Origin: Hetaerina americana
Taxonomy: Eukaryota > Arthropoda > Insecta > Odonata > Calopterygidae
Length of the DNA: 64,000 nucleotides
NCBI GenBank assembly: GCA_022747635.1
Contig: JAKTNV010000005.1
Coordinates: 45,997,013-46,061,012 of the forward strand
Direction of reading: 5' to 3'
The notes under the pieces are model-generated. The model saw nothing but the letters and a program-made list of their open reading frames with translations. It was not told where the DNA came from and ran no database searches. This document shows positions 43,780 to 57,719 of this stretch, in pieces (the stretch's first letter is position 1; every line of letters begins with the position of its first letter). A program made the translations under genes and the position numbers.

Positions 43780-46700
43780 CAATTCCGGGAACCACGGGTC
43801 GCGGGGCTCCGTGATTCGGTCATGGATGCATGTTTGACTGTGGGAAGTTTAATAAACGGACGGCTTCCGAAGGGAAAGAAGGGTAAGGCGGTGGTAGCGG
43901 TGATGAGCGTGAGGGCAGTCACATTCAGCCATCGGTTCCTAAAAGGAGGCCCCGTAATAGCAGTCGTTATGACAACCATTGTGTGGGAATACGCGATTGT
44001 TGGGAACGGCTTGAAAAGTAATTGGCGGTTGGAATTTCTTGGGTTATTGGTCCTTTTTTTTCCTCGTGCTCTCCCCCACCCCAATTTCTCTCCTGTAATA
44101 TTTGATAGAAACGAATGCCGTGAAATTGCTACTTTCGCTTGAAAATGAACGGACGGAGAAAACCGTTAACTGATAAATGACACATCCGAATTCGAATCGC
44201 AGCTTAGGTCGCACTTGATGTGCTTTTGAGTTCCAAAAATTTTTGAATATCTTTCTCCGAACAGATTAGATCCCAAGGGAGAGATGTTCTTAATGATAAG
44301 ATCTTTATCTCCGAGATACTTAAAAGGAGTCAGAAAACCCAGCCCAGGAATTTTATAACCATTGGGTGATGTTTGCGAGACACCCTTAGTTTCTAGAAAA
44401 AGTACAATCACCATATTTGTCCACTTTTACAAATGTATTCATTTATTTGGAACCACTTTAAAAATTCAAATAAGATTATTAATTAGGCTTCATTATAACA
44501 GATGATTCTGAATAATTTACAATTATATCCATGCAATTAATTTGGAGGAGATTCATTTTAAAATAAAAACGTTAGAAAATTTAACTACGACGGACCTCAC
44601 TCACAAATATTGAAGGTAGACAGAACACGCGAATGGATGGAATGTAAATCAGGGGTATGAGGCGACATTAGTCAAAGGAGAGTAAATGAAGGAGGAGCTT
44701 AGCATTTTACGAAGGAGTGAATATTTGATTGCAGTAGGGTCTGCCAAAATAAGCTACTTCCGGCTTAATTAAGTAAATATTTCAGTAATTGTTTTTTAAA
44801 TTAAATTCACACAGGGGTTTTTCTCAAAGCTATATTTACAATTTTACTAGAAACAGTCGAAATATATTATTGACAGCTTTCAAAGTCGCATACTACGTGA
44901 GGTATGCAAGCATAACAAAACCAAAATATTTATGACTATCGGCAGATACTGTATTTGAAAATTTCGAGAACTTGTAAAATAAATTTTAGATTTGAAAAAC
45001 GAGCTAAAGATGTTATTTCAACTGTTGGAATTTTACTCAAATTATTCATTTTATTACAATGGCCGTAATAAGACTGAATTAGATTAATAACAATGAAAAG
45101 ACGCAAGCATTAATCTTTTAATTAGAATACGGTCTATATAAAGTACGATTTCAAAGGAGAAACAATAATAATATTAGGACCAATGGCCAAAACCAATGGT
45201 CATGTCATGTCCAATTAGACCAATGGTCAGATTAAAAAAACATGTCAAAAAGTCATGATTTCAGAGCACTCCATGAAATATCTTATTTGGAAACTTAAAC
45301 GGCGAAATGGTTAATTGCGTTGAATGAAAAGAATCTGCTTCTTAAAGAAAGTTTTCCCATCAATATCAGAGGTATTAAGCAAAATGGTTCACAAGTTGTG
45401 TACAATTATCAGTGCTCTTCTACATTGATTCAATTCAACCCATAATTGGCACTAGTTTGTTTTTTATTTATTAGCCTCACTACTATGAAAATGGATATAT
45501 TAATTTACTTTATTAGTTAAATCATATTTTTTCAGGGCAAATTTTGATAAATGTATGAGTACAAGTATTCCAATTTTATCTATGGTAATACGGATTATTA
45601 AGAGCTGGTGTCATAATGTAACTATTAAATGGATTTTGATTACATGGAGTAATGATTGGATAAAAATAAAATAATTTGTGACAAATGATTAATTGACTAA
45701 AATAACTCTCAGAAAAAATAAGCAGAGGTGCACGCAGTGACTTAGTCCGATGTACAACAGACAGCTTAGAGTTGTGAGAACGAACTATATGTGGTTACAC
45801 CATTATTTTTATACGTGTATGTAAGTATGTACATTTAAAACCAATATTAACAAGTGGTAATTCGCTTATAGTTACAATTTTAATTATTGCTGATAAAATT
45901 TGGGTTTGAAATAAAATACTGGAGTTGAATAGTTGTCCCTTGGTTAAGCAATAAACCAACAATATTTTTCCGTTACATTAATGGATAGCGTAATACCATC
46001 TTTGCGTGGCGTTCTCAGATGCAAAAAGGAAACTACAAAATTTTCTTTTCTGATCATAGTTAACTTGGCATAAAGGAATAATTTAAGCATGGTAACACGT
46101 AATATATTTGCATGATTGGTTGACAAGCTTAATTTGCTCACAAATTAAATTAGTGAAAACCGTAGCATTCTTTAAGTACGTATTAAGTAAGTATCATGCA
46201 TATATATCACCACCTCCAATTCTAAAATCGTTTTTTCAAGGCGTTTCAGTCAATCCTCGAGAATATAACTTTCAGATAATCTTTTTCGGGTCTGAAATTG
46301 GGATTTGGAGTGTTCAAAACTGTCTCGGGTATTTTTTTCTCGCCATTCTTTCATTTAAAACTATGTGATAGTATACGCCATGCCTACATAAAAACAATGA
46401 ACATATTTTCACGGAAATATATTTTTGAAATTGAAATGACGAATGAGAAAAAGATATGAAAAGTTCATGATAATTGCATAACGCATGTTGAAAGAAGAAA
46501 ACGGTTACATGTAGTTGGAAAGTTTCAAAAACTTTTTTCTTAGGAGAAGTTTCGGTTGAAAAAGAAGATACGCTAGTTCTTCAATTGTATACTGACGTAA
46601 AAAGATTTCTGCTTGAGGTTTTGTGTAACTAAGATTACCTGAAATATAATTATCTTCTCTAAGGAAAGCAATAAATCAGTAAATTTTAAAAGTTAAAACT

Positions 46701-47790
46701 TATCAGCTTTCAATTATCAAATATTTTTCCTTTTTCCTATGTAGTCGTGTGTAATTATCCGCTATATTTGGAATCGAGCTCTCAATTTTTGTTGACTTTT
46801 TCTTTGACACTCGATGATTGAGTTGAGCCTAAGATAAATTAAATGATGAATGGATAATGCGACCTCTCAATAAGGCATAAGTACATGATAATTTCATTTT
46901 TTTCCATACATTTAATGCAGTTAATTCATAACTAAAATAATAAGTCGCATACGTTCTCTCAAATTGCCCACCCTATTTTCCACCGGAAATTATTTCTTTA
47001 ATGGAGCAATTTGGATCTGCAAAAAGGTGCAAAATAGGTTAGCTATTCTCGGCGGTTAAAAGATGTTTTAAAAGTTCAATGGCCAGACACGGTTAAGAAG
47101 ATGCAAAATCTGCAGAATGGAAAATATCCTAACATAAGAACAAGAGAAGGAAACCGAACATTTTGGACTTAAATGGCTTTCGGGAAGGAGGGAAATATGT
47201 GAATAACATAAATGTTCCAACATTGTAATAATTCCCGAATATCATTTCAGTATACATCTCTGTGTATACTTTGATGGACGGGAACCGGTGTATGAAAGGG
47301 CATGTTTACCAAGAAAACGGGAAAGAAAATGTAAAAGGTATTTAGAGGAGTAAATTCAAATTGAAGACATAATGTTTTTACTATAACTTACCTTCATGGA
47401 AAAGAAGGAACAAATAAATACGCGAATGCATGAATTTCGTACCAAATGTAAGTTTTGTGCTCTTTAGGAGGAGTAATGGAAAACAATTCGATGGATATCA
47501 ATCACAAATGTTCATTTAAGTGTGTTTTCTACTTAATAAATGATTCTTAATGCTTTATGGTGATGGTGACATAAACTTATGGTGAGTTCCTGCTATCTAG
47601 AACAGTCAAGACCGAAATCTTGAACTTGTTACTCTTTATAAAAGCTTCTAAGAAACATCGTAATGTGAATAATGGAGGGAATTAGTGAGAGTAGGAAGCG
47701 TAGCAAGAAAGAGAAAAAATAAAACAAATTTCGTATGAGAGAATAAAACGTAAGACGGTTAAGGCGCCGCCCACCGATCAGTAGACAGCC
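43780..47790. other. Unannotated sequence
   Basis: GC content falls gradually to AT-rich background. Short direct repeats of ACCAATGGTCA-like words lie at 45,179-45,232. A 198-codon plus-strand frame from the preceding island runs to 44,142 but shows no domain. No gene, SINE or transposon recognised. Confidence 0.4.
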
Positions 47791-47799
47791 TACATGTGG

Positions 47800-48015
47800 C
47801 TCCGCATGCCTCCAAGCCACACCCCCAAAAAGTCTCTCTCCAGTCCCGTCTACCTACAATCTTTCTTCGCCCCCAGATCTCCCCCCGTTTCCCTTCCCTC
47901 CCTCCTTTCGATATCAACCCCCTATCAATCTTGCCCTCTCCACTAACACTCCCTTCCTCCTTGTCGTTATCTCTTCTCGAGGATCTATTCTCCTTCCCAG
48001 CCCTCCTCCTTTAAG
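47800..48015. other. Pyrimidine-rich island
   Basis: C/T-rich on the plus strand, with CCCTCC and CTCTCC runs. The 72-codon plus frame is S/P/L-rich and driven by composition. Confidence 0.45.
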
Positions 48016-51000
48016 TATTTTGCCTTTACAGTCAATTGCCGTGTCTCATACTTATCATACTATATGTTCCTCTCATACAAGCCACTGCTTTTATGACACT
48101 TCTCCCGAAGCGGGTATTAAGAGGCAAGTTTGTTCATTTATACTTTTTATTTAATCAAGTTAAATGATTCCTTGAATGGTGTTCAAATCATCCTCCTAAG
48201 TTGAATTCAATTATTGAAAAGACTAATTATGCCGTCCATATCACCTTATCTCCTCGCGTCTCTTTTCCGTTAAGATTATGCCAATTTATTTTTGGTTTTC
48301 ATTTAAAAAGTTCTGCTCCGCGATCTAAAATAAAAAAACAAAGAACTCACCTTCATATTTCTTTTCAGCTAAGATTATACCAATTTATTTAGTTTTTTAC
48401 TTCACAAGTTTCAACTTGGCAACACAAAATAAAATAACAGAGGAAAATTCGTGCCTACCTTATTCCAAAAAAACTATTATGATTCTCAATGTACTCATTT
48501 AAAATCAGAATGTAATTATATTAGACATAGATAGAGATTATAACTAAGAAATAATCAAATGAATCAGCCAAGTAACTAACTTAAATTCGCGATGGTTAGT
48601 GCTCAGTGCATCCATGACCTATCCCAAATTCCCTCAAAAAAACAACTGAGGAGTAAATTTGACATTAGAAATATCTATCATGAATATTGGGAGTTTTGTT
48701 AATCGTCACCAGGTTTTCAAGAGTTATAGGTCGTAATTTCTTTTTTTCGCCTTGAAAGGCAACAAACACCTTACTTGCTTGAGTGCCTAATAAGAATGCA
48801 GAAGATGACATGGGTCAAAGGCATTAAACGAAGAAAATCAAGCCATAAAAGAAAAGCACTAGTAAGCTAACAACAGCGCTGAATGAGAGAAAATATCAAA
48901 ACGGTGTGATGTCATGATGTGAGATCCTCATCAAACAACAGTGGAAGCGAAACTACATGTGTCGTACGGTGTCGTACGGTGTCGTCGGTGATGGAAATGT
49001 GCACACTTTATTTCCAAGTTATTCTTAAAGAAAGAATGTCACCCATATCCGGAGGGGCCGTATCTATATCAGATCGTTCAATCTTTAACAGGGAAGCATA
49101 TTTTCCTCTAAACATATCTGACGAGATATAAAAGATTATTCCTAGCCACGATCTCCGGAGAGGAATAGAGAACTGTTCTTAGGTAAGAACTTTATGACCG
49201 ATTCAAAGGACAAACCTGATAAGTAACATTTTCTGATGCATTTGGATGAAAGGTACTTCTTAAAATCACTTAAGATGACGATAGTTCCCACAGTTGCTTT
49301 AACTATCGTCATAATCGCCGTTAACTAAATCCTCTTAATTCATGCCTACAATTGTTTATTTTTCATGGAAAAATGTGAAATGATTTCTTATTCCAGCATT
49401 TGGCATTGGTAAATCCTATCTGGTGGACATTCCAAGGGAGTGTCTGAAACGAAGCAGTCACGGGCTATGTTGCTGAAATGAGTGGGACCTTATCAAAAAG
49501 TGGCGGGAATGCGCTTTGACGCGATAGCCACAATAGTGACCAATAATAGGCACAAAGAAGGTGCCTTCGTACTAACCGGGAAGCATTTAGGCGAGATTGC
49601 AGGCTATACATTTTGGTGCTCTTCCAAAGTAAGGCTTTCAAACAGGTCGTGGATTATCAACCACTATACCATTACTCAACCACCGGATACCATTACGTAC
49701 AGAGAAAGAATGCTCAACAACGCAAAGAACTCTTCCATTACTAATTAAAACATAATTAATTACCTTTGTAGATTAGATTTTTTAATATGCACTGAGTAGA
49801 ACAACATTTTAACCCCACATTTGTATGCCTGACTCAAAACTACACTATCATTTATGCTGACGATAGAATATTAAATAAAAAAATATTTCTTAAAATCTAC
49901 AGATAATATTTCTAATGATGTTTCGCCAAAATTTCTGAATAAATTTCTTGACGCTCCATTAATTGAATTCATGAATTTCAACACGCCGGAGATTTAATTT
50001 TATAATGGCCTTTCTTTCGCCAGGATAAAAATCGCTCGTCAATACGCGCTGCTCGCCCTTGAACTAAATGGTACACGCCCACAAAGGGTGGTTCACGAGG
50101 CCTCTTTAGATTTAGACGAATAGCAGGAGCGTTTATGTGGGAGCACACTCCCTACCGAATTATACGCATTATTATTTTCCTCTTTCTTCCTGCCCATTCT
50201 TTCAATCTCATTCTCATTCCTTCGTGACCTTTCATAACTCTTCCTTCCTCCTCTACCAGTCCAACCGACACATATCACACTCGATTTCTCCATTCCTCTA
50301 TTTCTTTTATTTAACACTCTCACCTCCTATTCCGACAACCTATCTCCCCCTGTCTACCTATCCTCCTCTTTTAACTACTTACTCCTTCATCCACCTCTTC
50401 TTTGTCTTCAAATGAGGAATGAAGGAGAAAACAATGAGGCCGCAACGTTTCGAAACGGCACATTCCTTTGTTAGACTTCCTTGATAAATCTTTTCTCCGC
50501 TTGCCATTGCTCAGAAACTAAAACCTCATCCTCTCCAAGACTGATGTCTCGCTTTCAGATATCTTCCTCATCCTAATTTCCGTCTTCATCAATCTCTTCA
50601 TCGTATTTGCCTAATTCGCTGATAAAGATTGTTCTCTCATAACCATCTGGAAAGCTCTTTATAATACTTCTTAAATGGACCGTGCGTTTCTACCAGGGGT
50701 CCTCCGGAGTCAAATCTCTGAAGTTGAATATATTGTAATGCATATGCCGTTGAAAATTTGATCATTTCATTAACAAAACCAATGAATGATCTAAACTTCA
50801 AATGGAAGGCATAACAAAAAGTTTGTTGGTGGGTGTGCATAATTGAATGAAGGTATCAATCATGCACATTGAACATTATTTTAAATTGTCTCTTTAAAGA
50901 TATCCTTTTCATAGACAGCCAGGAAGATAAAATAATGACAAAATAAATAGATTTTGTGCGTCAACATTTACTGCGTTTTATGGTCATCATATATGGTTAT

Positions 51001-51890
51001 ATGTTTTTCAATTTCACATTTCATCACATTTAACATATTGAAAATATTTTATTGCTATTTGCAGTAACACGCTAGTATTTATAATAAAATAAATTTATTT
51101 AAACTTAAAAGATTTCAAATTTGCTGATAATATTTTTTTCGTGCTGTTTAAGTTGTCACAGCAAATGTACAAAAATGTATGATCAAAAAATGCTTATGGC
51201 TTTTTGAGCAAAATTTTATTCTACGATTAATTCTGCTTCGGAAACCGACAGATACAACGACAGACAGATGCACAGGGAGAAGGCCAGAAATGATATAAAC
51301 GGAAGAATTTATTGTCACTCTTGTCGCCAGATAAAAAGGTCACCATTAAAAAAATATATTTTTGACGAGTGGGGTGAGTCATCTTAAGAATTCTAATAAG
51401 CAATATGTAGTGGCGTCAATATGGGTTATAAACACCAAACAGAAAACTAAACATGGATATAGCGAAGTAATAGAGGGAAAATATTTAGCAATACATTTCA
51501 GCTATCTTATAAGTCTAGCAGATATTCCCTCTGGGTAAAAGGCTGTGAACTGATTTGAGCATGGAGTTGTCACAGAAATAAAGTTTGGTACTCAGGTAAA
51601 CAGATTAAGGCTGGAAAAATGAAAGTCCGCAGGTTTCCGATAGTAACGCGCATGTTCGCAAATTATGAATGTCCTCACCGAAAGTTGAGGTCAAATTCAA
51701 TAGCGTACCTTCTGCTTTGCGGTCTCATATGTGTATAAGCATAATACCGCCCGTTTAAATACCGCTCAAAACGCCCAAATGAAGAAGAAAGATAAGAAAA
51801 AGCAGGGTGAGAAGAAATGAGTGCGTGGAAAGGATTGCGAAAGGGAAATAGATTCCAGCGAAAAAGGAGATTCAAACGAGAGAAGACTAA
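48016..51890. other. Unannotated sequence with short repeats
   Basis: AT-rich sequence. A tandem 10-mer GTCGTACGGT (two copies plus a partial third) is at 48,961-48,990. A 12-bp perfect hairpin is at 49,275-49,312. A C/T-rich stretch lies at 50,160-50,405. An 88-codon frame at 49,482-49,748 is not recognised, although a GTAAGG donor-like site interrupts it at 49,629. Confidence 0.4.
49275..49312. other. 12-bp perfect inverted repeat (hairpin)
   Basis: ATGACGATAGTT and AACTATCGTCAT flank a 14-base loop. No U-run follows; function unknown. Confidence 0.7.
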
Positions 51891-51899
51891 GGAAGGAGG

Positions 51900-52385
51900 C
51901 AGGTGGAAGTGGAGGAACTAAAGGCAGCTAAATAGGAGACGAAGGAGTATATAGTATATGAAGAAAGCGATGGGTACGGAGGGGAAGGGAGTTAGGAGAC
52001 AAGAGAGAAACAGGATGAGAGGGACGAGAGGAGGAAGCTGCTGGAAGATCTCCAACACCGTACCTCCCTCACTCCTCTCTGGTCCACCGCCTCCTCTACC
52101 TTCCCCTCCACCCAGAGCCAGCCCCCCCTCCCTTCCCACTCTCCCTTTTCCCTCTGCCTCCAGGCCATTCGCATATCTTTGGCCAGCAGGCCAACCTCCC
52201 TCGTCCCCATTCCCGAACTGTGTAATTATGGGGGAGAGGATGTTTTGGTGGGAGGGAGGGTGGAGTTTTGGATCGTGGAGTTTCGGGAGAGAGGGTTTTG
52301 ATGGTGAGGGAGGAGGAGGGGTGGCATGGAACTCCCTCTCGCCCCCCCCTCCCAACCCCCTTCCCACCTCCGGAACACCGCGTAC
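51900..52385. other. Skew-switching GC-richer island
   Basis: Four alternating blocks: purine-rich at 51,900-52,035, pyrimidine-rich at 52,060-52,205, purine-rich at 52,225-52,325, and pyrimidine-rich at 52,330-52,375. Open frames up to 230 codons on plus and 173 on minus cross all blocks, a sign of low stop density and not of coding. A GC-rich CpG segment follows at 52,378-52,445. Confidence 0.5.
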
Positions 52386-52649
52386 CATGCGGGAATACAC
52401 GCATCTGCATCCGACCGGCCCGGTCGGGCAGCCTGACAACGGAGTGTGTGATATAGCATGGGGCAGGCGCCTATTCGAGGATCACCGGTTTTCTCTCGCC
52501 CGCAGTGATTTAGGCTTTAATTTTATTATTATTAAAGGGGTTGAAGGACAGATATGTCCTCCATGTCAACTCACCAACGTTTCTGCTTGTCTGACCGCTT
52601 TTATTTTAGCCCGTGATGGTTGGCAAGGTTCAAAATATAAAAGTAGATA

Positions 52650-53225
52650 GGCAGTGATGCTAAAGAAACCGGAGAATTATAATTATGGTTTGAAAATACA
52701 AAAAGCAGTCGAAATGCTTTGGTAGCTAAGTTAACAAAAAAGGAAAATCTGGCAAAGCGTTCTCCTAGAATATTCACAAGAGCAAATTATGTTCATATTA
52801 AATACCCAATTTACCTGTAATTCTAGTCCATTAAAAAAATGAGGTTATAAATATCTTTGCTTGTAGTCTCTGAGTCAAAAAATCCTACAAAGCTTCAGGC
52901 CTACCGACTACATGGGAGAAAGGATATTCTGGAACTCCGTTGGAATTGCCATACGGTTCGGCAGGGATTAGAAATGATTGAAGTAAAAAGAGTCAATTAC
53001 GAAGCAAATAAATATAAAAAGCAGCAACAGAAATGATTTAAATAGAAAAAACAACTCGTTATAAATACTTCTATAAGTAGAATAAAAAAAGGAAAATTAA
53101 ATTTTTATGGCTAATAAGTTACCGAAATCATTAAAGAAATATGTGATGAGAGAACTGTGGAGGTTGCATGTTGGACAGCAGTATCAAAGAATATGATATC
53201 GACATATAAATTATGGTATTTTCTG
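52650..53225. other. Unannotated AT-rich sequence
   Basis: AT-rich sequence, no feature recognised. Confidence 0.35.
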
Positions 53226-53244
53226 CCAATATAATAAATAACTA

Positions 53245-53322
53245 AATATATATATATATATATACATATAAATATATGTATACATACATACATATGTATG
53301 TGTGCATATGTATATATATGTA

Positions 53323-53390
<68 letters not shown>

Positions 53391-53397
53391 ACACACA
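53245..53397. repeat. (TA)n/(TATG)n microsatellite
   Basis: TA alternation with TACATA and TATGTG interruptions, then pure TA from 53,330 with one break, ending in ACACACAC. YIYIYI open frames here are artefacts. Confidence 0.9.
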
Positions 53398-53399
53398 CT

Positions 53400-56300
53400 T
53401 ATCATACTTTAGCATCCGAAGGTCCAAAAGAAAGGAGTAGGCATTGTACTTATGGTCATGAGATGAGTAATAGATTAAGCAGGTTGTTCGCTTACCTACT
53501 CGCGCACTCAAATGCATAATCACTCTGAGCCTAATCGCACTACTCATCCTCCACTCATCCCTCAAACTTCCTCCATCGCGCAGTTAAGTTCTCTGTAATT
53601 CAGAAACGGCTAGCAACTTCGTGAGTCAGGACTTCGCTTTTCCCTCACATCATCAGGTCTTCTCCCAAATTATCCTCTTACCCCTCCCACGACTGTCATA
53701 TCCTTCAAATACCAGTCAGAAAAAGCGAAAGAGCGACTGTGAGTATGGTCTGTGGCTGTATTATCCGCGCTTATAATTACGCTGTGAGAGGTGCTTGTAT
53801 GCGTTATTGGAGTACGCCGAGGATACCACGCCAGATGCTTGGGAAATTGACGTATATCAGGGAATCGACCAAAATGGACGCTGGAATCTCATTCGAGCAC
53901 AAATGACAAAAGTTGAAAAAAAAGTTTTTCGTGCGAAACTAATCTTTATATTGACCAGTACACTCAATAAGCATAAAAGTGAAAGGTATTACCTAATTCA
54001 TAATCATAATAATATGGTTAACAAATTAAAGGAAAACTCCTATACCCGTAATAAGTTAGCACTACTTGTCCCACAGTGAAAACAAATTTTGTAGTGATGG
54101 TTTGCGGGAAATGAAATTCATCGACAGTGACCAACCACAGCCTTTCAACCAGAATACCCTTCTATACTGATTCTGTAGTAGTTTGCGGGGTACTACTTCC
54201 TCGCTAGTGACCAGCTACCGACACAAACACTCAAACCCAAATGGCATCCTTCACAGAGATTCAGGGGCTCTGTTAAAGATACGTGGGTTAATGGACACAT
54301 ACACCCTATCCGTGACTGTTAATGGAAATTGATTCCGAGTTAGGGACAACGACAAAGTTGACACACTCAAGAGCACTCAGAAAAACACTCACTAACACAT
54401 TCAAAAAGGGCCTTACTGCTGGGAGAATATTACTCAAATTGAGCAAAGTCAAGAGATAACAATAATGAGGTAAAGACGAGAGTGTGCGTCGGATGCGCGT
54501 ATCTTCACTACAGTGTAACCCTCTTCACTGAACTGAAGGAAAAAAGGCACTTGCAACAGAAAGTAGTCAGTGAATCAGGAAACGGACAAACTTTCAATAT
54601 GATACTGCTACCGAACACTTTTTTAAAATATTTATATGGTGTTTCGAGCATAATACACATAAAATAAAAATGCATCGGATTTGGGGCCCGGGCTGTATTC
54701 GTACCCGCAGCCATCATTTTACCTGAAGATAGCAATACCCATTACTCTTAAAGTCTACTTATTTTCTATCATAAAGTTTGATTGCATTATTTTTGAAAAT
54801 TTAATATAACTTTTGTAATTTGGCGGCAAAATACAATTTAGTGGTACATAATAAACCGTGACACGCTAGTATAATCAGCCAGCTTATATTAAATAAACAA
54901 AAATATAAAATTATTATGTCACTCTATCTTCCATAGTACATAGTTCTCAGCTAGCTGACAGGTTAAAATTCAAGTGATGGTATCCATATCTATCCAAAAC
55001 GATGACTCTCTGGAAACCATGGCTTTCGTTTTTATATAGATTGGCAAAATTTTAGTGCATAAGGACAGGGAGACATTTCTGGCGATATAACTGATCTCCT
55101 TATACAGAACGTTTAACATTCACATTCCGTATGATATAGTGTCGGGTTCACTCTAGTCTCACCACCCGACGATTGAGTTGAAAAACTTTTTTTTAAATAT
55201 ATTGAATAAATGCTGGTATCTAAATGAATTTTCATATAACAGGGAAAAATATAGGGCACAAACTGGAATTATACAGGAAGGGCCAGATATTTCGACTTGA
55301 AAACTTAGGAATGAATGTTTTCATCTCAGACCTTTCAAGGGCAACTTGATAATGAAATTTCATTGATACTATGGAACGTTCTACTGTAATAATTAAGCAA
55401 TTTTAGATTTTTTTATCTTGGTCAAGCCATATTAATTGGCCTTGATATGATAACTTAATTCCAAATCCATTATTCTCGAAACTAAAGGCAGGTTTTTTTA
55501 GTTCAAAAGTTAGTATGAAAATATGATGTTTAGAATCAATGTTTCGCATGCTTGCATTGAAAGAAGAGTCCGATGAAGGGTATCAGTCATATTATTATAC
55601 TCAGCAGGTTTAAGTATGTATTCATATATGTTTGGAATCACACCCATATATTATATTAACGTAATCACATAAACCGAATTCCAAGTTAATTAAGAGATAA
55701 CTGAGAGGTTGCATGCTCTTTTGGAATCCTTAAATATGTGCATATAGCTTTTTATAGAAAGAAGTAATATATCTACCTAAAGAAGTGATATATTTGGATC
55801 ACGGTCAAGGCGAATGATTTTTACACCCTGAAATTGTTGCATTGAAACGCATATTTGCGGATGACTCCGTCAAAAAGTTACTGTTGCGGCATCTTCCGCA
55901 GCTTGTTGGAATATATCTACCTAGTTGACCATCCATGCTCATATAATACATTTCCTCGTAAATTGGGCTTTAAATATTATTTCATTTTCAAAAATCCAGT
56001 ATTAGGCATTGTTTGAAAAAATTCAAAAAGATAATTATCGTTATTTTTGATTTTTTAAACCATGAGTAATCAATTTCGAAAAGTAAATTTTCCATATTTT
56101 TGAATAAATATAATTTAATATTGCTTATGTGGTGCAGGTGACCATTATAACATGCAAAATTTGGATACAATAGACAAATTCAAGGAAGAGAATCAAGTAA
56201 TGTCATAAAATTCATCCTTGAAATAATTTGCCAACCTTTTGTCTACACCTGTATATCGACATTGAATTACGCTTTTTCATTAAACACTCTGAACATTCTC

Positions 56301-56650
56301 TTTTCGCTGAATTTCTCAGGCATCATTGCTTCGACGGTTAGGAAATACCTCCGAAAAATGTACAATTATTACTTCAAAGCTAAAAATTATCTAAACATCA
56401 AATATCACGCCGTTTTTGGTGAAAGGAAAAAAATCTTCTAGGTATTTTCAAAGTCCTCCATTTCTTCTTATTTATGTATTTACTGATACGACGGAAATTT
56501 AGTAACTTAAAATTGTATTTACAAAAACATTTTAATACCTATCATACAAATTCATCTAATTGCACTTAATTGTGACCATATTAAAATAGTCCCAAGAAAA
56601 GAAAGCTTTAAACTCCTTAAAAACTTCCGAGAATGCGCTGATGTTAAATC
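53400..56650. other. Unannotated sequence
   Basis: AT-rich sequence. An open stretch at 53,795-54,079 begins with a non-ATG codon and reads ALLEYAEDTTPDAWEIDVYQ, with an acidic start and a basic end. I could not assign it, and it could be chance. Remaining short frames have no motif. Confidence 0.35.
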
Positions 56651-56658
56651 TTTTTGCC

Positions 56659-56856
56659 GACCCCGGTGGCGGCGGGGTAACGTCCTCGTCCACCATTCCA
56701 AGGGTCGCGGGTTCGATTCCCGCCTGGGTGAGTTTTCCTCCACCTAGGGCTTGGGTGTTTGTAAATGTGATCATTGTTATCGTTTTTAATAGTTCGATGT
56801 AAAGGCCAGAATGTGCTGTTTTCGTACTTATACTGAATAAATAAATAAAATAAATT
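56659..56856 (+). mobile_element. tRNA-derived SINE, family B, copy 2
   Basis: Starts CCCCGGTGGCGGCGGGGTAA, B box GGTTCGATTC at 56,710-56,719, then CGCCTGGGTGAG, AGGGCTTGGGTGTTTG, AGTTCGATGTAAAGGCC and a (TAAA)n end near 56,856. The order equals copy 1 at 32 kb. Two minus-strand open frames (one with RRESNPRPLEW, the other with QAGIEPATLG) are SINE artefacts. Confidence 0.88.
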
Positions 56857-57129
56857 AAACTAGTAAATTAAACGAGTATTTCTAGTTATATCAAGTTTTA
56901 ATTCACTCAATACAATATATATTTTTAATTCATTAATTATCATTGAAAGAAACGATGTAATTAAACTGAATAAACGCCGTCTATACACTAAGGCATTGTT
57001 TCAGGGTTCGCGTACTGCGGTGCAAGAAGAACCCACCTCTTTTATTTTACGTAATAAAAACAGCGGGAACATAATGGGAGGTATGCTCAGATTAGGGACA
57101 AAAAAGATAAAACAAGAGGATGGAGACGA

Positions 57130-57480
57130 GCGATAAAGGTCAGGCGGAGAGAGAGAGAGTGAAAGAAATAGGGAAGAAGAGAGGAGCTGATTGGACGATG
57201 AGATGGGAGTAGGGAGGGGTGTGAAGGGAGGGGTTGAAAAAAATACGTGCGTGGTACGCCGAGGTTGGCATCTTTCGAGGAGGTACCAGACTGTTGGAGG
57301 GGGTCTATGGAGGAAAGTGGGGCGGGGATGTTGTAAGGCGAGAGGGGTATGGGAGTACATGAAGTTGGAAACGTGGGTGGTGGGGCAGCCGGGGGGACGG
57401 AGGGAGGTTAGCACAGGTAGGAAAGGGGTGGATTGATGGTGGTGGGGGGGGGGGAGGATATTTTGTGGGTTGGAAAAAAA
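57130..57480. other. Purine-rich island
   Basis: G/A-rich on plus, with (GA)n at 57,150-57,160 and a 10-base G run near 57,444. Minus-strand frames are P/S/F-rich and not coding. Confidence 0.5.
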
Positions 57481-57719
57481 GGGAGCTGCGAAGCATTACA
57501 AAAAAAAGCAAAAAGGCGTATATCGTATAAAAAGGGTTGCTTCGAAAGGAGAGAGGGAAAGGGTAAAAGACTGATTCGAGGGGTGGGGGAGAGGGCGTAG
57601 TTTAGATGCTCACTTTTTTCATTCTTTCCCGTCGTAGGTCGGATCTCTGTTGCGCGTGCTAGACGTACGAACCTAATCGTTATAATCATCATCAAGGCTT
57701 TTCCATAGCGAACCTTGGA

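Noticed and set aside
50410..50470. Further copy of the stem-GAAA motif
   Set aside because: ACGTTTCGAAACG is a palindrome with wording reminiscent of the motif, but the CTGANGA part and arm similarity are absent.
51958..52650. 230-codon plus-strand open frame
   Set aside because: Crosses four blocks of alternating skew with runs of G/R then S/P; simultaneous long frames on the other strand show low stop density and no coding.
53111..53565. YIYIYI-rich proteins over TA arrays (also near 26.9, 36.3, 37.2, 42.3 kb)
   Set aside because: Alternating TA read in any frame gives Tyr-Ile repeats; these are microsatellites.
53795..54079. 94-codon plus-strand frame as a gene
   Set aside because: No ATG near the start, no recognised domain and an AT-rich lysine-heavy second half; left as unassigned.
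56552..56774. Proteins with ESNPRPLEW / GIEPATLG
   Set aside because: These are the tRNA-like heads of SINE family B read as protein, as is the frame at 31,853-32,041.
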